Assembly: GCF_039530285.1 (NCBI RefSeq)
Contig: NZ_BAAAOK010000017.1
Span: 1-64,000, forward strand
DNA length: 64,000 nt
Direction: 5' to 3'
Source: Actinomadura_C alba
GTDB lineage: Bacteria > Actinomycetota > Actinomycetes > Streptosporangiales > Streptosporangiaceae
In this document: one piece after another, positions 7,753 through 15,498 of the stretch
Numbering within the stretch: position 1 is the first letter of the stretch
How the letters are laid out: each line of letters starts with the position of its first letter
The notes under the pieces: generated by a model
Database searches by the model: none
What the model was told of the DNA's origin: nothing
What the model saw: only the letters and a program-made list of their open reading frames with translations
Made by a program: the position numbers and the translations under genes

Positions 7753-10390
7753 GGCGTGGGACGAGGTGCGCGCCCTGGTCGAGGCGGGCGATGCCGGGCG
7801 CACCGCCGACCGGGTCGAGCGGCTGACCGGACCGGAACGCCGCGCCGTCGGCGCGAAGCTGCCCGGCTACCTGCGGGAGCGCCGGGACGCCGACCCGTTC
7901 CGTGAGCCGAACCGAAAGTGGATCAGTCCGCTGCGGGTGGCCGGCGCGGGCTGTCTCGGTGGTGCCGCGGCCACTGCGGCGTGGCTCTGCCGCACCGACC
8001 TGCGCCTGTGGTCCTTCAACGCCGACGCGGAGACCCGACTGATCACGCGGGTCGTCGCCGCGCGGCCGGCCGAGTGGCGGGCCGAGGTCGCGAGGCGGAT
8101 CGCGGCCCGGATCCGCCTTCGCGACCTGCCCTGGCCGGCCGGCCCGAACTGGGTGGTCGCCGCGGAACTGATCCGTGGCGCCGGAGCGGAGCCGCCGCCC
8201 GACGACGCCTTCACCGTCGGCTGGGTGCGCTGGACCCACCCGGCCGAGTTGCACCGTGATCCCTTCCTCGACGCGCTCGTACCTCGGCTGTTCGAGGCGG
8301 ACGGCGTCGGCGAGGTGCTGAGGCCGGAGCCGGAGCCGCACCCGCACACCTGGGCGGGCGCGCTCACCGCGCTCGCGGCCGGTGGCAGGCTCGACCGCGA
8401 CTCGTTGCTGGACGGCTGCCTGAGCCGGTTCCTTCGCGGCGGTACGGCCCGTGAACTGCGCTGGTTCGTCTCACTGCACGAGGCGCTGGAGCCGTCGCTC
8501 GACGAGGTCCGGGCCCGGCTCCGCGGCTACGTCCGGCTACTGCCCACCGCATCCGGACCGGTGCTCGACCCGCTGCTGCGCGAGGTCCGCCGGGCCGACG
8601 AGGCGGAGCCGCTCGACGCGGCGCTGTTCGCCGAGGCGGCCTCGGCGCTGCTGCTGCGCCCAGAGAAGAAGCCGGTGCGCGCCGCACTGGGCTGGCTGGA
8701 CCGTACGGCGCGTTCGCACGGCCGCGTCAACGAGACGCTGATCGCGGTGTCCCTGACGTTCGCCGCGCAACCGGCCGATCTGAGCGAACGCGCCGTGCGG
8801 GTGGCGGTCAAGCACTTCGCGAAGGCGGGCGACGAGGCCCGCCGGGCTGTGTGCGACGCCGCGGCCGCTCTGCCGGACGATCTGCGTGAGCGAGTCGCCG
8901 CCGCCTATGGGCCGGTCGCGAGCCCCGCTCCGGCGGCGCCCGGCCCACTGCCGCCGCCGCCCGCTCCCCGCGACCTGCCGCCACCGATCGGCTCACCCGC
9001 CGAACTCGCCGAGGAGGCCGTCGCGCTGCTCTCCTCGGCGGATCCGGACTGGGCGGCGTCCGAGCGGCTGCTCGCCGGACTGGTGTCACTCGTCCACGAC
9101 GAGCCGGAGCGAACCCGCGCCACGCTTGAGCGGCTGGTGCCCGCGGCGGCGCGCTGGGTCACGTCCGACACGATCCACCTGGGCCACGACCAGAGAAGCT
9201 GGCTCGGCGCGGCCGTGCGCGCCGCGATGGCGCCGAGGCCGCGGGGCCCTTCGTTCGTGCTGTCCGCGACGCGGGCGGCGGTCTCTGCGGTGGTGGGCGA
9301 TCGCCTGCAGTTCCCCGTGCCTCACCGCGTCATCCGCCAGCGGATGCGAGAGGTCATCTCGAGCGTCGGCCGCCTGCCCGTGCTGCTGGCGACGCCGACC
9401 TCGGCGAGCGGGCACATTGATCCCGGGCGGCTGGTCGCCCGCCTGGAACTTCTCGAGGAGGCCGGTGCCAAGCCCCCGCCGACCGACCTCGAGCAGGCAC
9501 TGCTGCGGCTGCCACGCGAGCCGGACAGCGGGGCCGCCGCCCGGGCCGGCCGGCTGGCGAGCCCCGCCGGGCGGGCCGTGGCCGCCCGGCTCGCCGCCGG
9601 CGCCCCGCCCGATCCGAAGGTCACCTACGAGGTCGGCACCGTGCCGACGAGGATGTGGATCCGCTGGGACTGGCGGGACGTCGACGTCGCCCGGGCGCTC
9701 CCCACGGTGACGGCGACCGGCGAGCGCGGCATCACCGCCAAGCTGTGCCGGCTGCCCGAGGGCGACCGCTGGGAGCGCGCCGAGGTCCCCTACTACTACG
9801 GACCGGTCGGCTGGTGGCCGGCGCTCATGCCGTCGCACCGCGAGGTCATCGCCGCCCACCTCATCCCGCACCTGCACGAATGGACCGACCAGCGCAACCA
9901 CCAGGGCGCCGCCCTCCTCGGGCTGGCCGAGGCGGACGGGCCGCCCGGTGCCGCCATGGCCACCGCACTGGCGTACGGCCTCGGCACCCGTCACCAGGAC
10001 GAGCGCGCCGCCACGGTGGACGCCCTGCTGGTCCTCTCCGGCCGCGGTCGACTGCCGGCGGCCGAACTCGGTGCCGCCATCTCCAACCTCGTACGGCACC
10101 GCCTGGTCAAACTCAACCGGGTGACCGCGGCGTTGGCGGACGCCGCCCGGGCGGGGGCGTACACCGATATGTGCACCGCGATCACGGCGGTTTTGCCCGA
10201 CCTGCTGCCGGCCGCCGGGGAGAAGGCCGCTGCCGGGCTGCCCGACCTGCTGGCGGTGGCGGCCGAATCGGCCGAGGCGGTCAGAGCACGCGCAGTGATA
10301 CCCGAACTCGCCGACGTCGCGGCGCGCGGAGGGTCGAGCCGGCTGGTGCGGGAGGCCGTCCGGCTGCAGCGGACCCTGGCCGCACCGTGA
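7736..10390 (+). CDS. Large alanine/leucine-rich protein, DUF6493-like
   Basis: The frame opens earlier, but ATG at 7736, overlapping the SWIM gene by 17 nt, is the sensible start and gives 884 residues. The sequence is rich in Ala, Leu, Arg and Pro, with amphipathic helices spaced in a HEAT/ARM-like way and a Pro-rich linker near residues 400-420. I recognise it as the partner that accompanies SWIM proteins in actinomycetes (DUF6493-like); this family name is from memory and moderately sure. No enzyme motifs are seen. In related genomes AAA (MoxR) and VWA genes often follow, but here the next gene is an alkyltransferase. Confidence 0.7.
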   Translation: MTSPDEAWDEVRALVEAGDAGRTADRVERLTGPERRAVGAKLPGYLRERRDADPFREPNRKWISPLRVAGAGCLGGAAATAAWLCRTDLRLWSFNADAETRLITRVVAARPAEWRAEVARRIAARIRLRDLPWPAGPNWVVAAELIRGAGAEPPPDDAFTVGWVRWTHPAELHRDPFLDALVPRLFEADGVGEVLRPEPEPHPHTWAGALTALAAGGRLDRDSLLDGCLSRFLRGGTARELRWFVSLHEALEPSLDEVRARLRGYVRLLPTASGPVLDPLLREVRRADEAEPLDAALFAEAASALLLRPEKKPVRAALGWLDRTARSHGRVNETLIAVSLTFAAQPADLSERAVRVAVKHFAKAGDEARRAVCDAAAALPDDLRERVAAAYGPVASPAPAAPGPLPPPPAPRDLPPPIGSPAELAEEAVALLSSADPDWAASERLLAGLVSLVHDEPERTRATLERLVPAAARWVTSDTIHLGHDQRSWLGAAVRAAMAPRPRGPSFVLSATRAAVSAVVGDRLQFPVPHRVIRQRMREVISSVGRLPVLLATPTSASGHIDPGRLVARLELLEEAGAKPPPTDLEQALLRLPREPDSGAAARAGRLASPAGRAVAARLAAGAPPDPKVTYEVGTVPTRMWIRWDWRDVDVARALPTVTATGERGITAKLCRLPEGDRWERAEVPYYYGPVGWWPALMPSHREVIAAHLIPHLHEWTDQRNHQGAALLGLAEADGPPGAAMATALAYGLGTRHQDERAATVDALLVLSGRGRLPAAELGAAISNLVRHRLVKLNRVTAALADAARAGAYTDMCTAITAVLPDLLPAAGEKAAAGLPDLLAVAAESAEAVRARAVIPELADVAARGGSSRLVREAVRLQRTLAAP

Positions 10391-10415
10391 TCGGCGGCAC
10401 CGGCCCTGGCCTAGC

Positions 10416-10976
10416 ATGGGGCCGATGAGCGAGAGCGTCGCCTTCGGCGAGATCGGCACGCAGGTCGGGCGGATGCTGGTCGCCGTCACCGGCGCGGGCC
10501 TCGCCGCCGTGGGCTTTCAGGACTCGGCCGCCGAACGCGCCCGGCTGACCGAGTTGGCGGGACTGCCCGTGACCGACGACGCCGCGCGCACGGCACCGGT
10601 GATCGAACAGATCGCCGCCTACTTCGCCGGGCGGCTCCGCGAGTTCACCGTGCCGATCGACTGGCGGCTGACCTCCCGCCTGCAACGGCAGGTACTGGCG
10701 ACACTGCTCGAGTCGGTGCCGTACGGCAGGGTGGTCACGTACGGAGAGCTGGGCGAGCGCAGCGGCACCGGGGTACCGGCGCGGGCGATCGGCCAGATCA
10801 TGGGCTCCAATCCGATCCCGCTGGTGGTGCCCTGCCACCGGGTCCTCGCGGGGAACGGGCTGGGCGGGTACAGCGGCGGTTCGGGGATCGAGATCAAGCG
10901 GTGGCTGCTCACCCTCGAGGGCGCACTTGCGCCGACGTTCGACTGGGATCCGGATCGGGGGCCGGTCGCATTCTGA
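10416..10976 (+). CDS. ogt: Methylated-DNA--[protein]-cysteine S-methyltransferase
   Basis: 186 residues with the suicide-acceptor motif PCHRV (acceptor Cys140), the preceding helix-turn-helix PARAIGQIMGSNPIPLVV with its arginine finger, and the GLGGYSGG loop after it. It repairs O6-alkylguanine in DNA by irreversible transfer of the alkyl group to Cys140. The ATG at 10425 is an alternative start three codons in. Only 12 bp separate its stop from the convergent Uma2 gene. Confidence 0.93.
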   Translation: MGPMSESVAFGEIGTQVGRMLVAVTGAGLAAVGFQDSAAERARLTELAGLPVTDDAARTAPVIEQIAAYFAGRLREFTVPIDWRLTSRLQRQVLATLLESVPYGRVVTYGELGERSGTGVPARAIGQIMGSNPIPLVVPCHRVLAGNGLGGYSGGSGIEIKRWLLTLEGALAPTFDWDPDRGPVAF

Positions 10977-10988
10977 GCGGACCGGCGG

Positions 10989-11603
10989 TCAGGGTTCGCG
11001 CCGCCGAGGGCCGGCCAGCTCGGCGGGGTCGAACGAGACCTTGAACGGTTCGGTCAGCTGCAGGAGCCGCCCGGCGGCGGCCTCTGCGGACAGCACGTAG
11101 TCGCCGTCGCGCAACTCGAACACCTCGACGCGCGGTGCTCCGGCCCCGGTCAGCTCCACCCGCAGGAAGACCGGGATGCCCGCCGCCGCGTACATGCGCG
11201 GCTTGTCCTGGTAGTCGCGCATGCGGTTCTTGCGGCCGGGGCTCACCACCTCGGCCACCAGCCGCACATGGTGCGGTTCCAGAGCGACGGTCGCGGCCAC
11301 CATGACGTCGGCGTCGGCCACCACCAGGTCGGGAATCGCGCCTTCGTCGGCACAGATCAGATTCGCGGCCTCGACGACCTCAAGGTCCTCGGGAGCCGAC
11401 AGCGCGAGCAGCGTTCTCAGCCGGCCGGTACAGAGCTGGTGGTTCGTCGCGGCCTGGGGACTCACTACGAAACTCCCGTCGATCAACTCGACGCGCTGCC
11501 CTCTCTCGGGCAGCGCGAGCCAGTCCTCGACGGTGAAGCCATCGTGATCAGACATCGGTTCGGCAGGCATTGCCATCGCCATGCCTCCACCACCTCCATC
11601 CAT
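10989..11603 (-). CDS. Uma2-family (DUF820) PD-(D/E)XK nuclease-fold protein
   Basis: 204 residues with the family layout: TVEDWLALPERGQRVELIDGSFV opening, IPDLVVAD with the catalytic Asp, VAEVVSPGRKNRMRDYQDKP with the Glu and Lys region, and an AGIPVFLRVE strand. Uma2 proteins have the restriction-endonuclease fold; they are abundant in multicellular bacteria and their biological role is not settled. Several N-terminal ATGs exist, and the one at 11555 (MSDHDGF) is more likely than 11603 because the first 16 residues are low-complexity Gly/Met. Confidence 0.82.
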   Translation of the reverse strand: MDGGGGGMAMAMPAEPMSDHDGFTVEDWLALPERGQRVELIDGSFVVSPQAATNHQLCTGRLRTLLALSAPEDLEVVEAANLICADEGAIPDLVVADADVMVAATVALEPHHVRLVAEVVSPGRKNRMRDYQDKPRMYAAAGIPVFLRVELTGAGAPRVEVFELRDGDYVLSAEAAAGRLLQLTEPFKVSFDPAELAGPRRREP

Positions 11604-11651
11604 TCTCAGTGTGGCATGTGAGCGACGAGTTGCCCACTACGCACCGCGGTC

Positions 11652-11693
11652 GGCCGTTCACATCGAGGTCGGGATGACTTTACGTGAACGGCC
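11652..11693. promoter_or_regulatory. 10-bp inverted repeat between ddaH-like gene and uma2
   Basis: GGCCGTTCAC (11652-11661) and GTGAACGGCC (11684-11693) are perfect arms with a 22-nt spacer. The site is downstream of the minus-strand hydrolase gene and upstream of uma2. It may be a terminator for the former or an operator for the latter; the long spacer leans toward a regulatory dyad. Confidence 0.4.
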
Positions 11694-11719
11694 AACTCCA
11701 TGGAGATGATTTTCCCTGA

Positions 11720-12622
11720 TCAGAGGCGGATCTCCAGGGTGCAGCACTTGGGTCCGCCGCCGGACTTGCGCAGTTCGGACAGATCGACCGGCACTGGCGC
11801 GTAGCCGCGCATCTCCAGGTCCCTGATCAGACCCGTGGCCTCCATGTTCACGACGACGTTGCGGCCATCGGAGACGGCGTTCAGGCCGAGCACCACCGCG
11901 TCGGCCTCATCGGCGAGGATCGCGTCGGGGAACATCCGCTCCAGCTCGCGCACGCTGTCCGGGGCGAACGCGCCCGGATAGTACGCCACGTTGCCGCCGT
12001 CCAGCGGGAACAGGGCCGTGTCGAGGTGGTAGAAGCGCGGGTCGACGAGGTGCAGGGACAGGATCCGGCGGCCGAGGAACTCCTCGGCCTCCCGATGGGC
12101 GACGACCTCCGTACGGAAGCCGGTGCCGGCGAGGACGACGTCGTCGAGCGTGAGGAAGTCGCCCTCCCCCTCGCTCGTGTGGGCGGATTCGAGCACCTCG
12201 GCGAAGCCGTTGGCGCGGAACCAGGCCGCGTAGGCCGGCCCCTCGGGACTCCTCTGCTCATGGGTGAACCGCGAACCGAAGACCCGACCGCCGATGACGA
12301 GGGCGCCGTTGGCCGCGAAGACCATGTCCGGCAGGCCCTCGATCGGGTCGATCAGGCTGACCTGGTGTCCCAGGGACAGATAGGCCGCGCGGAGCGCCTC
12401 CCACTGCGCGATCGCCCGATCCCGGTCCACGCCCAGTGCCGGATGCATCCACGGGTTGATCGCGTAAGTCACGGCGAAGTGCTCCGGACGGCACATCAGG
12501 TAGTGGCGCCGGGTGGCCACCCGCTCGACGGGCGCCGACGCGGTCGTCGGGTCTGGGACCGGCGCGGCCGTCCCGCCCGAGACCAGGGAGTGCGTCGGCT
12601 CCATTGCCGGCGATACGGTCAT
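11720..12622 (-). CDS. ddaH: Amidinotransferase-fold hydrolase, dimethylarginine dimethylaminohydrolase type
   Basis: The start at 12622 is fixed by AGGAG five bases upstream; the frame itself opens further back. The 300-residue product has the beta/alpha-propeller guanidino-hydrolase pattern: CRPEHFAVTYAINPWM, the LPDMVFAANGAL substrate loop, HLVDPRFYHLDTALFPLDGGN with the catalytic His, and GGGPKCCTLEIRL at the end with nucleophile Cys293 or Cys294. It hydrolyses a guanidino group (dimethylarginine or arginine-like) to citrulline plus amine. Ornithine cyclase-type partners are not nearby, so substrate is inferred from family only. Confidence 0.85.
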   Translation of the reverse strand: MTVSPAMEPTHSLVSGGTAAPVPDPTTASAPVERVATRRHYLMCRPEHFAVTYAINPWMHPALGVDRDRAIAQWEALRAAYLSLGHQVSLIDPIEGLPDMVFAANGALVIGGRVFGSRFTHEQRSPEGPAYAAWFRANGFAEVLESAHTSEGEGDFLTLDDVVLAGTGFRTEVVAHREAEEFLGRRILSLHLVDPRFYHLDTALFPLDGGNVAYYPGAFAPDSVRELERMFPDAILADEADAVVLGLNAVSDGRNVVVNMEATGLIRDLEMRGYAPVPVDLSELRKSGGGPKCCTLEIRL

Positions 12623-12953
12623 GCACGCTCCTGGAAACGTAGTGAAGAGGGAGTCCGGGCCGGCCCGGCGGGAGTCGGCACCGCCGACCGGCCTCGCTCT
12701 GAATCCTAGGAGCGGATAAGGCGCCGCCCAATGCGCCGACCTTGCGGCTGGGCGGAGCTTTGTTGCGTTGTCAGCCCCCGAACGCACGGTTCGTTGCGGC
12801 GCGGGCTGTCATGACCACCGAAGTTCCGCCGGCGACCGTCGGCACGGCGGCGCGGACTGCGCCCGCGGGACTGTGGGAACGCCCCGGGGAGACCCAGGAG
12901 ACCTGGCGAGACGTTGGAGACCGGGGAGACCGGGGAGACCGGGGAGACCGGCG
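12623..12953. other. Intergenic stretch between ddaH-like gene and a small conserved gene
   Basis: No gene supported. It holds the presumed ddaH promoter, an 8-bp palindrome TCCTAGGA near 12705, a 7-bp inverted repeat (CCGCCCA 12724-12730, TGGGCGG 12749-12755) followed on the plus side by a T-rich stretch, and a tandem 9-bp repeat at 12916-12951. Confidence 0.5.
12916..12951. repeat. Tandem repeat, four perfect copies of GGAGACCGG
   Basis: Four head-to-tail 9-bp copies end two bases before the stop codon of the minus-strand gene at 12954. Degenerate GGAGAC copies continue upstream to about 12890. A slippage-prone simple repeat with no spacer structure. Confidence 0.85.
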
Positions 12954-13229
12954 CTAGTCGCCGGTGTTCGAGAGGTAGTCGAGGTAGACCGGGCGGAGGC
13001 CTTCTGCGACTTCGCCCTCCCCCGCGGTGATGAAGTCTCTGATCAGGGCGGTGACATGGAGGATGTCGTCCTGCCCGCCCCGCGGGTCGCCCGCGGCGGC
13101 CTTGGCGGCCGGGATGTCGCGCAGCAGGTCCCACAGGAACTTGACGTCCCCGCGGCTCACCGCGAGCCTGACCGCCCGGTCGTGCAGTTCACCGGAGGAG
13201 AGGGCATCGAGATTCTCGATGTCGGGCAT
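12954..13229 (-). CDS. Small conserved actinobacterial protein of unknown function
   Basis: A 91-residue acidic protein, soluble and helical, with the pattern LSSGELHDRAVRLAVSRGDV, a FLWDLLRDIPAAKAAAGDP middle and an EGLRPVYLDYL end. I recognise this ELHDRA...IPAA...LRPVY layout as widespread in actinomycetes, but no function is known to me. ATG at 13229. Its stop borders a tandem repeat and it stands alone between the SDR and ddaH-like genes on the same strand. Confidence 0.72.
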   Translation of the reverse strand: MPDIENLDALSSGELHDRAVRLAVSRGDVKFLWDLLRDIPAAKAAAGDPRGGQDDILHVTALIRDFITAGEGEVAEGLRPVYLDYLSNTGD

Positions 13230-13289
13230 AGGCCGACTTTACCCACCCCGAGCCCTGTCGCCGAACGACCTTCGAGGTGACTGCGGTGC

Positions 13290-14207
13290 TCAGCCGGCGG
13301 CGGCCTCGCAGCTGACGCCGGTCAGTTCCGCCGAGACCTCCCACAACCGGGCGCCGAGCTCCGGATCGGCCGCCCTGCCGACCGTACGGACCCGCTCGGG
13401 CAGGCCGGCCCGCTGGCCGAGACCGCGCGGGCCGTAGCATTCGCCGCCGGTCACGTCGGGAGCGGTAGCGGCGTAAAGGCTCGGCAGCGCGCCGTTGGCG
13501 GCCGACTGTCCGAGGAGCAGATTGCCGAACCCGTAGAACCTCTCGCGCAGCCGACTGCCCTCCATCCGCGCCGACCGCTGCTGGAGGTTCGTGGACGCGT
13601 AGCCGGGATGCGCCGCCACGCTGGTGATCGCGGCGACCCGGCGGTCGAGTTCCTTGGCGAAGACCAGGTTCGCCAGCTTGGCCTGTCCGTAAGCGGCCCA
13701 TCGCTGGTAATGGCGCTCGCGTTGGAGATCGTCGAACCGGATCCGGCCGCTCCAGGCCAACATGCTGGTCACGGTCACCACCCGGGATCCGGAGCGGGCG
13801 AGGAGGGCCGGCAGCAACAGCCCGGTGAGGGCGAAGTGGCCGAGGTGGTTGGTGCCGAACTGCATCTCGAAGCCGTCGGTCGTGGTCCGCCGGGGCAGCG
13901 CCATGACACCGGCGTTGTTCACCAGGATGTCGAGCCCGTACCGGACGTGCTCTTCGGCGAAGGCGCGCACGGATCCGAGGTCCGCCAGATCGAGCGAGCC
14001 GAGCGACACCTCGGCGCCGGGGGCCTCGCCGCGCAGGCGCTCGAGCGCCTGGCCGCCGCGCTCGGCGCTGCGGCATGCCAGCACCACCTCGGCGCCATGC
14101 CGGGCCAGCTCCAGCGCGGTGTGGTAGCCGATTCCGCTGTTCGCGCCCGTGACGACGGCTCGTCGCCCGCTCAGTTCCGGGATGTCCGCCGTCGTCCAGC
14201 CGGCCAT
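13290..14207 (-). CDS. Short-chain dehydrogenase/reductase, protochlorophyllide-reductase-like subgroup
   Basis: GGAGG eight bases before the ATG at 14207 sets the start, although the frame runs to 14507. The 305-residue enzyme has TGANSGIG (residues 20-27) for the dinucleotide, DILVNNAGVMA, the TSM serine and YGQAK catalytic pair, and HPGYASTNL afterwards. It resembles the retinol-dehydrogenase/WW-oxidoreductase-like reductases common in actinomycetes; substrate unknown. Arg in ACRSAER suggests NADP preference. Confidence 0.9.
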   Translation of the reverse strand: MAGWTTADIPELSGRRAVVTGANSGIGYHTALELARHGAEVVLACRSAERGGQALERLRGEAPGAEVSLGSLDLADLGSVRAFAEEHVRYGLDILVNNAGVMALPRRTTTDGFEMQFGTNHLGHFALTGLLLPALLARSGSRVVTVTSMLAWSGRIRFDDLQRERHYQRWAAYGQAKLANLVFAKELDRRVAAITSVAAHPGYASTNLQQRSARMEGSRLRERFYGFGNLLLGQSAANGALPSLYAATAPDVTGGECYGPRGLGQRAGLPERVRTVGRAADPELGARLWEVSAELTGVSCEAAAG

Positions 14208-14313
14208 CGGCCTCACCTCCGCCTGCCGAGGAAAATAGACCGCCCGTCCAGTACGGGCAACGGGCACCCGCTGAGTGTGTTCCACGCCACAGGGCGGCCC
14301 GGGGGTGGGGCCG

Positions 14314-14826
14314 CTAGGCGGATGCCTCGGGGGTCTCGGTGGCCGGAAGGGCTCGGCGGATCGCCGCCACGACCTCGTCGGATTCGGGCTCGGTGCCGGG
14401 ATCGAACCGTGCCTTGACCGTGCCGTCGGGGGCCACGAGGAACTTCTCGAAGTTCCAGCGGACGTCGCCGGTGTGGCCGCCCGCGTCCGGGGTATCGACC
14501 AACGCATGGTAGAGGGGGTGTCGCCTCTCCCCGTTGACGTCGGTTTTCTCCGTCATCGGGAAGGTGACCCCGTAGGTGGTGGAACAGAACTGGGAGATCT
14601 CGTCGGGAGTTCCCGGCTCCTGCCCCATGAACTGGTCGCAGGGAACCCCGAGAACGGTGAAGCCGCGGTCGGCGAACCGTTCCTGAAGTCGCTGGAGACC
14701 TTCGTACTGGGGGGTGAGGCCGCACTTCGAGGCGACGTTGACGACGAGCACGGCCATGCCCTGGTACTGCCGCAGGTCGGCGGGGCCGCCCAGCAGGCTT
14801 CCGATCCGAACGTCGAAGACAGACAT
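14314..14826 (-). CDS. Glutathione peroxidase-family thiol peroxidase
   Basis: 170 residues with the family tetrad: Cys35 in NVASKCGLTPQY, Gln65 in VPCDQF, Trp124 and Asn125 in RWNFEKFLV. The enzyme uses Cys instead of Sec. Actinobacteria lack glutathione, so the reductant is more likely thioredoxin or a mycothiol system, with the second Cys63 as possible resolving residue. The usual PCNQF is PCDQF here. It reduces hydroperoxides in the cytosol. Confidence 0.93.
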   Translation of the reverse strand: MSVFDVRIGSLLGGPADLRQYQGMAVLVVNVASKCGLTPQYEGLQRLQERFADRGFTVLGVPCDQFMGQEPGTPDEISQFCSTTYGVTFPMTEKTDVNGERRHPLYHALVDTPDAGGHTGDVRWNFEKFLVAPDGTVKARFDPGTEPESDEVVAAIRRALPATETPEASA

Positions 14827-14888
14827 GAGCCCGATCCTAGGGGACCGGGCCGACGCGTCTCCGGGCGCGCGTCACGGCGATGTGATGA

Positions 14889-15047
14889 TCAACCCAGCCT
14901 GTTCACGAACGTGGCCAGTGAGTCGCCCGCGTCGCCGAGCGCCGAGAACGCGCTGTTCACGACGTTCGCGGCGTTGGCCGGCTGACTCAACAGGTAGAAA
15001 ATCACGAAAGCGAGAGCTATGAGCTTCATGTTCTTCTGACTCAGCAT
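14889..15047 (-). CDS. Small single-helix membrane protein, paralogue of the 15217 gene
   Basis: A 52-residue ORF starting MLSQKNMKLIALAFVIFYLL, one hydrophobic segment, then SALGDAGDSLATFVNRLG at the C-terminus. The tail matches the end of the next gene (GLGNAAESLSQFVSAIP), and both have a short basic N-terminus, one helix, and the order S/R-P-x-x-A-A-x-V-V. Similar short proteins occur in Streptosporangiales-type actinomycetes; I know of no function. The homology between two neighbours is the main evidence that both are real. There is a weak ribosome binding site. Confidence 0.6.
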   Translation of the reverse strand: MLSQKNMKLIALAFVIFYLLSQPANAANVVNSAFSALGDAGDSLATFVNRLG

Positions 15048-15171
15048 CGGCGCCGCCCCTCTTTGTGACGCAGTGACACACTGACCCTATTCAGTTGTGC
15101 CCTCCTGCATGTGCGCGTAACGAGAGTCTCATGCGACGGTAAGGTCCAGCGAGTGATGGCGGTCACGAAAA

Positions 15172-15202
15172 CGAGCCCCGCACCTTGTCGGTACGGGGCT
15201 CG
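15172..15202 (-). terminator. Intrinsic terminator of the small membrane gene at 15217
   Basis: CGAGCCCCG (15172-15180) and CGGGGCTCG (15194-15202) form perfect 9-bp arms, extended inside by ACC/GGT, and on the minus strand the stem is followed by TTTT (15171-15168). It sits 15 nt after the stop codon. Confidence 0.8.
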
Positions 15203-15216
15203 GCGATCGACAGCCG

Positions 15217-15369
15217 TCAGGGGATCGCGCTCACGAACTGCGACAGCGACTCGGCCGCGTTGCCGAGCCCGCCGGCGCCACTGCGGACCACGCCCGCCGC
15301 ACTGTCGGGCCGGCTGATGATCCACCACGCCGCGAAGGCGATGGCTCCCCACTTCGCCCACTTCTTCAT
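15217..15369 (-). CDS. Small single-helix membrane protein, paralogue of the 14889 gene
   Basis: Fifty residues from the ATG at 15369 (GGAAGG about 10 nt upstream); the frame extends to 15402. It has a basic start MKKWAKWGAIAFAAWWIISRP forming one helix and a tail ending ESLSQFVSAIP that aligns with the neighbouring 52-residue protein. A dedicated intrinsic terminator follows it, so it is transcribed separately from 14889. Its function is unknown; the tail may form an amphipathic helix on the membrane surface. Confidence 0.65.
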   Translation of the reverse strand: MKKWAKWGAIAFAAWWIISRPDSAAGVVRSGAGGLGNAAESLSQFVSAIP

Positions 15370-15498
15370 TGCGATCAGCGCCTTCCGTATTCGACCAGTC
15401 ACTCACAGTGATTCCCTGTGTCGAGTACATCCGGCCCCCCGGGTTGGCAAAGAAACAGTCACACACCGGACAGTGACCTCACGGTGCCACGCCACCGC

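Noticed and set aside
12916..12951. Possible CRISPR array from regularly repeated 9-mers
   Set aside because: Direct tandem copies without spacers; a CRISPR needs longer repeats separated by unique spacers.
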